DNA of 64,000 nt from Onchocerca volvulus (taxonomy: Eukaryota; Nematoda; Chromadorea; Rhabditida; Onchocercidae): positions 27,401,756 to 27,465,755 of the forward strand of contig HG738137.1 of the NCBI GenBank assembly GCA_000499405.2. Direction: 5' to 3'. Position numbers and translations under genes: made by a program. The notes beneath the pieces were generated by a model. The model searched no databases and was not told where the DNA came from. It was given only the letters and a program-made list of their open reading frames with translations. Positions 36,301-48,082 of the stretch are shown here, piece by piece (within the stretch, counting starts at the first letter, position 1; every line of letters begins with the position of its first letter).

Positions 36301-39300
36301 AATTTTTTTGCTTGTCTGAATTTTTGGTATTTTTTTTTCTGGTATAGAGAGTCTATATAAAGTAACATAAAGAAATCAAGAATTAAATTTTCCACCTATT
36401 TTCTCTCAAAATTGTCCAGTTCTTACTTCAAGAAACTTTGTTACATATAGACCCTAAATTTTAGCAACAAATTACGAACAAATGAAATATTTACGATAAC
36501 ATTCTTAGTATCCAAAAAAGTTCAGGACATTAAAACGCTAATGTCAACATGGACAAAGCAAATGGGTTACCCTCTTATCAGTACTAGCCAAAAAATTGAT
36601 GGAAAGAAAAGAATTTTGAAATTAAATCAGAAAAGATTTCTTGCTGATGGCACTGTGGATGAAAAAAATCCATTATGGCAGGTTGGCTTCGATTATTCTT
36701 TAATAAATAATTTCATTATATAATATTTCGCCACTGCACAGTTTTTAGATTTATGCATTTAAGCTATTTTCGCAGATAAATTGATAATCCCATTCATTGT
36801 TTTTATCATTGTTCTGTGAATAATCGAAAATTAAAAAATAAAGAATAACTAATTCATATCCATATTAAGTCCACGAATGGTCATTTTAAGCCAAATTTTG
36901 AAAAGTTATGAAAATATATTTCTTAATTTCCTGTACATTCTGTAGATTCCAATCACAATCTCCGTATCGTCTGAACCGGATAGAATAAAAGAAAGAGTTC
37001 TTCTGGAGGAATTTGAACAAGATATTGCGATTAATGATGTAGATCCTGAAGACTGGATAAAGGTTAATATTTGCATATTGAAATGAGAAGCATTAAAAAA
37101 ATTTCGATGTCTTTATTTCGAATCTTATTAGCAGTGTTGATGAATTTTTCACCGGGCTTCATCTAAATCGTCCTGTTAACGGTGATCAGTCCATAGTTTT
37201 ATTCGATTAAAAATGAAATATTTTGTTCCAAAATGTTCACTGTACTCTAAGGCCCTGTTAAGCACTGCATAACTAAACTTTTTGGAATTGAAGGTTACAT
37301 TAATGCATATTTAATGAAAGTCTCTTTTTATGCAATTTTACTAAAGATAATATATTGCAGCTGAATGTCGGAACTACAGGTTTTTATCGTGTTTTATATT
37401 CACATGATATGTTACAAGCGCTTTTGCCTGATTTTGCAACCAAAAAGATTCCCGTACTTGACCGTTTTGGCATTGCAAATGATATGTTTGCACTTGTAAG
37501 TATTTTTCCTTGCCATTCATATTTTGCTAATAAAATGTATCTTATGCATTAAGATAAATCCTCTTTTCTATAAATTCTTAAGCTTTGGTTAATTTGCTTG
37601 AAATAATAACATTAAGTTATTTATAGTACATCAATCAACAGTTTTCAGGTGGAATCTGGACGAGAATCAGCAAAACAATTTTTGTCACTTCTTGAATCAT
37701 CCTCAAATGAAAATGAATACACGGTGTGGAGTTCTCTTGATTCAGGTAAAGTTTTCATAGAAAACGATGCAATACACATTATTTTATTGTAGAAGTGGTA
37801 ATTTTTAAAATTAAGAAGCGATTAAAAAAAAAGAATGAGAAATTAACCTTAAAAATGAAAACTAGATTTTTTTTTTCCAAATATAGAGGAAGATTTCAGG
37901 TATTTCCGTGCTATCGAATATATTGTCACATCATGATCTTACTCTACGTTCGAAATTTAATAAATTTATTATTAAAATTTTGGTACCAGTTGCGGACCGA
38001 CTTGGTTGGGAAGCTAAACCAAATGAAGGTGCGTTTGCAAAATATGCTTTAAAAAAAAAAAAAAATTAAATGATAGAACTTCGAGAGATTACGGAAAGTC
38101 ACAGCCATATTTTGGTGTCTTTTCAGATTCTCAAACAGCATTACTGCGAGCACTAATTCTTGGTCGATTGGGTCGCTGTGACCATGAACAAACTATTAAA
38201 GTTGCTAGAGAAAAGTTCCTAGAACATATCAGAAATAAAACTGAGCTTCATCCAGATTTGCGACTTATGGTATGTTTGTAAATAAGATTTTTTTAAGGAG
38301 TGAAATATTTATTTTTTAAAGGAAATTTTATTTCAAAATTTTGTCATAAAATTTCTAATTTTTTGCAGATATACGGGATGATGGGAAGGCATTTCGGGAA
38401 GGAAGGATTTCAAGAATTAAAAGAAGTTAGTTATTTTATTCTTAATTTAAGGGGGACTTTTTGTTCGCATTCAGTACTTTTTTTTGTAAATCTGATTAGC
38501 AGTATATGCTTCGCCTGATGGAAAAATTGACACGAACCTCATTTCTCATTATAATATGTAATTAATTAATTAGTTTATCATGAGATCTCTTTTTTCTTTT
38601 GTATTAGTTGAACTTACCAATCGAAAGAATTTCCGCAACTCAATTATTTGCGCTGAAAATGTCTTTCATAGCCATTCAGTAGTGATGTGATATACTCCAT
38701 CAGTATAACGACAGATTTAAAAAAACTGCATATCTAATTGCTATTGCATATATTAAGTTGTGAAATGGGCATTCTTTGTCTATTGATCCTAGATTTTTTT
38801 ATTGAATTTGTTGTAATAATGTTGCAGATTTACGAAACTGTAGGATTCGCCGAAATAGAGCGAAATTGCATTGTAGCGATGCCGCAAACATCCGATGTGG
38901 AGTTGTTGAAAGAAATTTTTGAATACTGCTTTGAAAATGTAATATTATTTATTTATTTATTATCAGTCATCTCCAGTTATTGCCATTATGGCGTCTAGTA
39001 ATGTAATTGCTGTTAGCAACCTACTTTTAATAAATTTGTATTAGAAACCAATTAGAAAAAATCTAGCGATTTCAGATGTAGCTTATTTAGAATTCTCATT
39101 CTGTTGTTGATAGGAAAGACTGAGATGTGCAAATCTTGAAGTTTGGAAGACTATTTATGAAACTTTCTTATCTCTTTTTCTTTGCTTGTTTATAAAAAAC
39201 TTTGATATTTTTATATTCCATCATTATAAAGTTCATCAATAAAATATATGTTTTAGGGCAAAATTCGTGCTCAGGACATCATTTATCTCTTCCACGGTGC

Positions 39301-40074
39301 ATCTACTACGAAATCTGGACAAGATTTCATTTGGAAATTTTTCAAAGTGAGTATCTTTGGTTTCTGAAAAAAAGATACAATTCTTGACACCTTCGAGGAT
39401 TTCAAAAAAAAATTTTTTTTATCAGGTTTAAAGAAATGGGAATTGATAGTTTTATTTTTGAGAACATTGCATCTTTCTTTAAAATATAATTCTTTTTTTT
39501 TTTTTTTTTTTTCAGGATTCTATCAAACTTCTGCTTGAAAAATTTGGGGGCGCAAACAGTTCGCTTTTTCAACATTGTTACAAAACTAGTGCTGATTGTC
39601 ACTGTTCCAGCACAATGATGAAAGAAGTTGAGGTAACTAATGTCATAGCTAAAAATTGCATGTAATTTTTATGATAAGATTAACAAGTCAAAATCATTGC
39701 AATAAGTTGTTCGCATTTTCTGCAGATTATGAAGGCCTATAATACTATCTTTCAACAACTGTGTGTTTGACATGCTATTTTTTTTCGTTCTTAATTTTTA
39801 AAATGCCTGAAATTTGATTGTATCTGAACAAGAGCTAGAATTAATTTAATAATAGTAAATTTAGTGGCTCTGTTTTACCTCTCCATAATAACTATCTCAA
39901 ATTCACCACAAATAGCTAATTCAGGAATTCGTTTGTTCATGTTTGGGAGCAGATGAAGTACGAACGCTTGATCGTACTACGCGGCAAATCATCGAATCAA
40001 TACATTTGAATGAGCAACTGTTGAAGCGCAACGCAAACATTATCAGTGAATATCTTATTGCTAGAAATTTCTAA
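31938..40074 (+). CDS. pam-1: Puromycin-sensitive aminopeptidase (M1 family, gluzincin)
   Basis: This zinc aminopeptidase removes N-terminal residues from peptides; the C. elegans orthologue PAM-1 is needed for meiotic exit and embryo polarity. The 21 exons are: 31938-31995, 32744-32898, 33188-33272, 33687-33886, 34088-34195, 34565-34678, 34969-35143, 35347-35495, 35585-35749, 36040-36243, 36526-36681, 36946-37062, 37361-37495, 37649-37745, 37900-38028, 38127-38269, 38369-38425, 38828-38938, 39257-39346, 39516-39632, 39925-40074. All join in phase (904 aa; family 900-950). The substrate motif [13 protein letters not shown] starts at residue 299. The zinc site is [19 protein letters not shown] (His335, Glu336, His339) with Glu358. 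The transition-state Tyr421 is in [12 protein letters not shown]. The C-terminal helical domain is complete but divergent near [11 protein letters not shown]. The first exon gives a basic leader; a second Met at residue 30 (in [12 protein letters not shown]) could be the cytosolic start. AATAAA follows at about 40330. Confidence 0.95.
33354..33442. repeat. (AT)n microsatellite in pam-1 intron 3
   Basis: TATATA runs at about 33354-33378, 33390-33405 and 33427-33442. The equivalent position of the decayed copy has longer runs. Confidence 0.9.
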
Positions 40075-40800
40075 ATTTGTTCTTTTTCGCATACAAGAGA
40101 TTGAATTCCGTTAATTTTTACTTTTTTTTTTTTTGAATTGCTAGGCATTGTTTAGACTATTTTGAAATGTTCAATTTTAAAGTTTGAAAGAGAAATTTAT
40201 AAAAGTGCTTATAAAATGAAGAACTAGTTTTACTTAAATTTTGCAGTAAATTCCAGCTTTTTTTTTTTTTTATTTTTTCAATCTATTTCTTATTTACAAC
40301 CATTTTCCTTGTTTTTTCTGCTCTTGTTGAATAAATTTCCATGTTTTTAAATTATCGTTTGTAGATTTTGCTTATTATCTGTTACTTCTTATCAAGAAGC
40401 AAAGCTTTTTTGATGGTAAAATTAATGTAATAGCAATCCTTTATCTCTTACGGATTTTGAATTTCATAATTTATGTTTTATAAATTTATCAACTTTTTCA
40501 GATTTTTAAACATATTGTTAGAAATAAGCATATTTCAAAAACTTTTCAATAATTAATTATTGTTGATGAAAGTCGTCGTTTTATTTATGAACAACATTTT
40601 CATGCTATTTAATAAAAAAGGAAATTTGATTTACATTTTTATGACTTATTACGCTATATTACAGAGTTCTTTGGATCTTATTAGTCTGATATGAAGAAGA
40701 TTTGTTTAATATCCTATCAAACATGAAAAAATGTGTGGTTTCGTTTTTTGTAATTTATTTACAGGAAATAATGAAAAATCCTATTTGATTATCAGGATGA
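40075..40800. other. Convergent 3' intergenic region
   Basis: Lies between the stop of pam-1 and the stop of the first claudin-like gene. It contains the pam-1 3' end (AATAAA near 40330) and T-rich tracts. No further gene is seen. Confidence 0.6.
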
Positions 40801-42816
40801 TTAATAGCTGAAGAACGTTCTGGTTGTTGACATGTATTCTGGCGGTAGTGGTGTTATTGACTGTGATGCTGTATTACTGCCTGGTCGCGGTGGATGTTCA
40901 AAGACATTTTGGAAAACCGGAATCGTTGGATATGAGCTTGTTTGACTGCTGGGACGTTTTGTCGTGCCCTGAAGCAAAAATTTATTTGGAAAGCTAAAAT
41001 AGAGTTTCGTTGCTTTGGCGAAAAGATCAAATCAATTAAACTGAAGTATGAAACGCTTTTTCGAAATTTTATCAACCAATGTAGTCATAGATGAAGTCCG
41101 TCATTTTGTTTTTCCAATCTCAAAATTTCTGGAAAAATTTGGATTTTGCTACTTATTGTAAAAATGTACTATTCTAGTAAAATAATCAAGCTTACTCCGG
41201 TTTTTTTTATGTTCATAAACGATCGCCATGATGAAGGACTAGAATTTTTGAATTTTACTTCTTTTACATAATTGCGTCCGGTTTTTGTGAAAAATACATA
41301 TGTTATTACCATGACGCCAGCTAATAAGCTAAACATCAGAAACATGCATGCTAATCCGGCAAGATAGAACGAGTAACCGTATTCTTTCTGGAATAAAAAT
41401 TTATTTGAATTTTCCTTTTTTTTTTTTTAATTTTCCGTCCGCTAATCTAAATATTTCTTTATCAGTTAATTAAACAATTGAGAAGTTTTAGTATCTATAT
41501 GACTGCCAAAGCAAGTGAATATTTAAACCTTCCTGATACATAATTTTCCGAAATTATGGAAGTATAAACAAACCAAACAAGAACATGAATTTTCTCTTTT
41601 CATAAAAGTAAGCAGTTCTAGACATAAAGTCTTTAGATTTTTTCATGAAAATAAGTAGTTCTAGACATTTCGGAAACTATGTAAATATAGGCAAAAAATA
41701 ATATTTAAATATTAATGTATTAATTTAATTATATTAAACAAACTTTGAACGTATTTTTGACACCAATCAGAAAACGTGATTCCAACATTTCGGCATTAAT
41801 CATGAAAACAGCCAATCCCACTGATAAAAATAGGACTGAAAATTAATTATTAATTGAACCATTAATTAACTGTAGTAATTTGTATCATCAGTATAATATT
41901 GTGTAATAGTTTAGCACTGATACAGGAACTACTTTACACTTTATGAGATTCAATCATTACGAATGATACTAATTCCGATTAATTCCGATCATAATAAATA
42001 GAACGTAGCACAATAAATCTTTTAAATGAAAAAGGAAAATGATTAAGAATAATTTATTAACTTACAGGCTAAGAAGATGAAAAGATTGAAAATGATTGTA
42101 AACAATCGAACTTTATTAACTCGCAATACACTAAGTGCAAGAATCCCTACAGCAATAAGACCAAATGTCAAGGCAAAGAGTAATAAAATTAAAACAGCAT
42201 AATGCCATCCTGAAAATGAAAACAAATTTCAGGAAAATTTCTGGAAATCATCGAAAATTTGATGTTAATTTGTGTGAAATCGATTAGTTTCATGTATAAA
42301 AAATAAAAATAAAAAAGAGAAAAATTTCTTGAATTCAAACTTTTGTCAGATTCAAAAAAATTTACCAAAGAAATATGGAGTTTTGATGAGTTTTTTTCGG
42401 CAATCACCGATTAAAAGAAATCGGCAAACATCAACTTTTTCGTAATAATTGATCAAATTGTCACTAAAAATATACCAACAAGGTACATTACCGGGGCAGT
42501 ACATCCATAAACCACTTTGCATATATCGATGAGCATCTGTATCCTCTGCCACCTTAAATTTGTTATTCGAAATTTATTAATTATCAATTTATTAATTACA
42601 TTTGCAATATCAAAGAAAACAAAAAAAAAAAAATCCAACTAAGAGAGCTAAAAAAAAAAAGTTCGAAATTTAATTGATAAAGATAATCGAAAATTTTAAA
42701 ATTACCTGCCATGCAGGAGTTAATAAAGCAACGAATAAAAATAAATTGCCAAGACATAAGGGGACAAATGTTGTAGCCTGTGTTTTCAGCAATTGATTTG
42801 ACCAATCCAATATCAT
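40801..42816 (-). CDS. Claudin/PMP22-like four-helix membrane protein, paralog 1
   Basis: Exons at 42816-42706, 42552-42366, 42210-42066, ~41835-41750, ~41395-41197 and ~40974-40801. Four hydrophobic segments fit a tetraspan protein: VPLCLGNLFLFVALL, AVLILLLFALTFGLIAVG, LFLSVGLAVFMI and FYLAGLACMFLMFSLLAGVM. The first outer loop carries the family signature W...GLW...C...C: TPAWQ, then SGLWMYCPGNVPC. The tail is cytoplasmic, Ser/Thr/Pro-rich and ends near PLPPEYMSTTRTFFSY, with a PPEY motif resembling a WW-domain ligand. It probably acts in cell junctions or as a channel-associated subunit. The exon 1 boundary falls after TPAWQ, exactly as in the neighbour at 45966-48082. The exact edges of exons 4 and 5 are less sure. 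Which claudin-like subgroup it belongs to is unknown. Confidence 0.82.
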
Positions 42817-45800
42817 CTTTGATGAAAATTTTCAGATTTTTTCTTTTGATTATTTCTCAAATTTTGTTGACAATATTTTGTTCTGCTATAAAGTCATTTT
42901 ATGATGATGCAAAATCCTGTAAAGAATGAAACTATTAGGAAACTGAAAATGGGACAATTTTTATACCTTTTTTTAAGGACTAAATTACAGTACAGGAAAG
43001 AAGTACCATCAGTGATTCATTAGTTTTCAATCTTATTTTGAAAATTTTGCAAAAAAAAAAAAAAAAAATTAATGGAATGAACGGATGGAACTTCTTCGAA
43101 AGCAATATTTGCGATAAAGAATTATTAAAATTCAAATAAAAAAATTTACAGATAGCAAAAACTGATCGTATTTGCAAAAAAAAAAAAAGAAAGAAAAAAA
43201 TTCATTTTTCATAGATTATATTAATTGGTTCTATAACCATGAACTGGAAGCTATAATAGAAATTGGTAATTACTGATAATTCAATGATGAAAAGGTCAAT
43301 TGAGGTAAGTTTTGAACAGCAAAATAGGCCATTTTAGCAAAAAAGAAAAATGATAATAATAAATTTTTAAAAAAAGAAAAAATCTCAATAATATCTGGAC
43401 ATAAAATGAAAAGATGTTTACATACCCATCAAAATACTTAATGGTACTATTAAAAGAAAGTTTCAAAAACTTAAACTTCAATCTCTCATTGCTGTATTTT
43501 TCTAGTTGGCAGAAATACATCTTTCTTTGTGAAAATCAACAAAAATTGAAGGTAAAAAAAGAAAAAAAAATGATCGATAGCAAATATTGATTACTTTGGT
43601 AATCAATATTCCGAAATGTTATCACAGTGTAAAATCAAATTTATAATGCAATAAAATCGTCACTGTTTCTTCTTTATCCTTCATTATTCATGATGAATAA
43701 AGAGGAAGAATTGTTACTTTTGATGATATCAATCCCAAAATGGAATATGTTATCATTAATCAATAAATTTAATCAGGCATAAATCAAATATAGCAAATAA
43801 AAATTTCGAAATTTCCTCAAATCATAAAATTATCCAGCAATTTCCCTTTTTATACATTCTCTATGATTCAATTTTCGTGGATATAAATTAAAATGAAATT
43901 TAAGTAATTATATGAAATAATTCTAAAATTCATTTCAATTGAAGAGAATAAATTTGTTAAATTTATTAACTCTATTAAATAATCCAATTAAATCCTAGTT
44001 TTAAGCAAAAAAAATAGATAAAAAGTTGAAGTAGAAATTAAATATAAATAAAGAATGATTATTTGCAACTCACTATTCCTAATTAGTAAATCTCATTTTT
44101 TAATTAATAAAAAAACCTCATTTTCTTAATATTCCTAAATTAATAAATCTCATTTTCTAAAAAATTCTAAATTCTCAAAAAAAAAAAAAAAACAAATTAA
44201 ATGATTGAAATAATCTGATCAAAAAGTTGAAGATTATTTCAACTTGTTGATAAAAATTTTGCTAAATTCTGCAGAACGACAACAAAATAAATACATAATT
44301 TAGTGATTATTTCGATTGCTAGGAAAATAAGGAAAAGTTTAAAATTGTAAAAAATTTTTTGAATGCTTCTCGAAATGGAAGAGAAAATTATGAAATGAAG
44401 AAAATGATGAAAGGTGTAGTTGGATGATTGGAATGTAAAAATGTGAAGACGTTTCCTTGACAACAAAAAACACAAAAAAAGGAATGTCAACTTGTCGTCA
44501 CAAATTATTGAATTGAGAGAGGGAAACGAGACATTATAATATGTTTCATTAGTTGACAGAAAATAAAAACTTCGTTAGACATGTGATACAAATAATGTCA
44601 TGAAAATATTGGAAAAATCAATTTTCAATCAATACTTAACTGTCCAATTAATCGAAAGATCAAAGATTACAGCTTGTTATTACATGTAATAATGCATTTT
44701 TTTTCCCCAACAATTATCAATAATATATGAAATTTAGTTCAAAGGTCACCTTCCTATCAATGTGAACATCAAAATCAATGAATGAATGGGGAATGATAAA
44801 AATTTTGATTGGAATCTGCTCATTCTTCCTGATCAATCCATGTTTTCAATGATGGCAAGAGGAAAAAGGTGTAATTTAGCGTCACGTTTATCACGTAAGT
44901 TATACGTTTTACACGTTTATATATTGGTACGATTTCTAAATGATTATATTACTGACCAATGCAATGACTAATTAAGCTATTCTACTAATATAATTAGCCA
45001 GAAAAATAGAAAACTTTTGTAAACTATTCGTTCATAAATATCTCTGCCCAGAAATTATTTGAAAAATTCATTCCACATCGAAATTAATTAAAAAATAAAT
45101 CTTTAAACCGTCTCGTACATGAACTTCTTAAAACTTGTCAACTATTTATTGTCAACCTGATAAAGATCAGTTTGACAAAAGAGAAACAAGAATAGTTATT
45201 GGGACATGACATTAAGTTGGAAAAGTCAATTAAATAAAAAAAGAAATAAATGAGATTAAGTAGGCTCTTGAATAACTAAAACGAAAAATTCGTCAAAAAG
45301 CTTTTATTTCAAAAATTCGTACTTAAAAAATCAGGAACAAAATACTTAAAAGTTCTGGAATTGAAAGACAGAAAATCAATAGTTCAAAGTTTTATTTTTG
45401 TGGAAATAATTTGGAATTCATCGAAATAGGAAGTTTTAGGAGAAAATATTAGAAAGGTTACAGCGATAGTGTCATCATTTTGAGGAATGAAATTTTATTA
45501 AATAATAAAATTATTGCAGTCTGTGTGTTATTTCATCTATCCTAGTCATATGTCATCAAACTTTCATCATTTTTAAATACACTAAACTAGAAAAAAAAAT
45601 CAATAACTTCTTTTTTTTTTCGAAAATTTGAATTTATTTTATTTTCATAAATTTAATAAAATGCATTATGATTTTAAAAAATGTCTATCTATTCATGAAA
45701 TATGACTAGAACGTAAAGCAACCTAGTCTGATGTTATACGATAAATTTTGATATTTATCATATTAAAACTTTACGAAATTCATTGATTAATTTATGAATT

Positions 45801-45965
45801 AAGTATTGATTATTGAATTACAGATAAATTCATATATTCAAGAGGCGATAAGAGTATTTTTTAAGGAAATTAGTATAAATATATTTTATCAAAATAAAGC
45901 ACTATAATTAGCATAAAAAATTCATATATGGCAAATATATATTTCGAAAAATTTCCAATCAATCG
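42817..45965. other. Intergenic region between the two claudin-like paralogs
   Basis: About 3.1 kb, very AT-rich. It should contain the promoter of paralog 1 near its left end and the 3' flank of paralog 2 near its right end. The short open frames (for example 43296-43520, 44239-44490) are hydrophobic or Phe/Leu-rich products of T-rich DNA and show no splice-supported exon. No RNA gene recognised. Confidence 0.55.
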
Positions 45966-48082
45966 TCATTTTCGGTATTCTGAAGGTAATTCAGGTAAGG
46001 CACGCATTGCGAAAAAATCTTCTTGAGAATGACGATCTTGATAAATCTAAAATAATTCATCAGATATTTGTTGCGAAATTTAAAATTAAATAAATTGAAA
46101 ATAAACGCGAAATTTTAACAATTAGGCAATATATTCTGAGAAATAGCCCGAAAGGAAAAATAACAAATCTTTGCGAACAGAAATGGTCAAAGTAAACAAC
46201 ATAAATACTGGGTAAACAAATAAACGAATAAATAAAAATGATCATTGATCTGACCTGATATGGTGAGAAAACATTTTGATTCGTCCGTATTGAATTGGTA
46301 CTTTGAGGAAATCGATAAAGCATTATAATATAGGCCAATGAGAACATGAAAGACAGTACCAGTAAAATTGAATCAATAAGATGCAAAAAATACGAGTAAC
46401 CGACGTGCTTCTGAAATGATGATTATCTTGATTGTTTCTTATCTTCAAAAGTTTTAATTCTGGGATTTGAAAAATCAATACTTAAATTATGATTATCCTA
46501 TTGTTTCGTTTCTTCGAAAATTTTAATTCCGGTATTTATCAAATCAATATTTAAATTATGATTTCTTAATTATTCCTTATTTTCGAAAATTTTAATTCGG
46601 ATATTTGACACATCAATACTTACCTCATAAATTCCACTAACGCTAACATGATAGAACCTGTATTGGAGCATATGAGCAAATACTTGAAATGCTATATTAC
46701 AACCAATATTGATTAATGCTGCAATAGAATGATAAATAATTGCAAATAATTAAGTAAACAAACAAACAAACAAACAAATAAACAAACAAGTAAATAAGTA
46801 AACAAATAAATAAAATGGCCAAAATTAACAAACCAGAAAGGCCAATTGCAATGGTAAATAAAAATTGGGCACTTTTGCCAGCATCAGCTGACTGTGAATA
46901 ACAAAAGCAAATCATCGCAAAAAGAGCCAAAAATTGGCCAAATAATAGTATGTATAGTAAAATATGCTGCCATTCTGCAACTTTTTTTTTCTCATTAAAT
47001 AGTAATTAAATAAATGAATAATTAATTAGTTTTAACTTATGAAATAATTAAAATCATTTGGAAAAGAAGTAAGAGAAGGACAAAATAGCAAATATGAGAA
47101 GAGCAAAATATATGAATAGAACATGATTACGAATAAATAAGGTAAATAAAGAAAATAAAATAGGTGAAATTAGGTCGAACTAACCATAAAATGCCGGGGT
47201 TCGAATACTGATCACTTGTGGATTTGTATAAAAATCAATATCATTCTTGGTAAATGTATAAGTACAGGAGATCATTCCAGATGGCCTATGAAATTTTAAA
47301 TTATATAATTTAACGAAAAAGGTGCTTCGAAAGAGATTTAAGAATTCCGAGGGATTGAAAATTTTTAAATAATTTCAAATTTCAGTTCAAATGATTTAAT
47401 GATTTCATGTGTTTCATCTATTTGCAATAGTAATTAATTTATGTTTAATATTTACAACTTGAGATTAATTTTGCATAAATTGCAAAAGAATTAAAGTTGA
47501 AATTAATAACTTACCTCGTTTGACAATTCATCCATAATCCACTTTGTATCCATTGTTGCAATTCACGAACATATACTACCTAAGAAGAGAATCATATTTA
47601 TTAACATAAATTCTCTTAAAAATAATTGCTGCAATTTCAGATTTAACAATAAATTTTCTTTTTCAATTCAGTAATTAATTCTAAACTAATTATCCATGTC
47701 ATTTCACTCATTAAAAAGCCAAGAATAAAAAAAGTTATTCAAAGCCCAGTAATAAAGCTAAAATATACAAAGAAGCTTAGAGCTTAATTTTGATATTCAT
47801 TTAACGTGTTATAATTTTCGTAAAAAATACGGTAATGCATATTGAATCGGATATTTTTGAAAATTTGTTTACATTTTAATTACTATTTTCTAAAGTTAAA
47901 ATTCTAAGAAAAAGAAGACATTATTTTTTCAGCCGATCTTTCAACTTTTCTTAAACTTTACAAAAAAAAAATTATTATTTTACCTGCCATGCTGGTGTTG
48001 CCAGAGCTACAAAATTAATGATTGTCCCGATCAATGCAATGATAAATGACGGAATTTGTAATGTGCTTCGTGCAGATACCAT
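45966..48082 (-). CDS. Claudin/PMP22-like four-helix membrane protein, paralog 2
   Basis: Seven exons: 48082-47984, 47579-47515, 47285-47184, ~46976-46834, ~46720-46624, ~46412-46255 and ~46048-45966, joined in phase to about 245 aa. Hydrophobic segments are SFIIALIGTIINFVALATPA, HILLYILLFGQFLALFAMIC, the region around INIGCNIAFQVF, and LHLIDSILLVLSFMFSLAYI. The claudin-type signature is TPAWQ...SGLWMNC with a second Cys in GMISCTYTF. The cytoplasmic tail ends ALPELPSEYRK, comparable in position to PLPPEYMS of paralog 1. The shared exon 1 boundary, same strand and 3.1-kb spacing indicate tandem duplication followed by strong divergence. It is probably a junction or channel-accessory protein of the plasma membrane; this is a family inference. 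Confidence 0.85.

Noticed and set aside
47160..47220. GGGGTTCGAATACTG, which resembles a tRNA T-arm
   Set aside because: It is coding sequence of exon 3 of claudin-like paralog 2, and no acceptor stem or anticodon arm can be formed.
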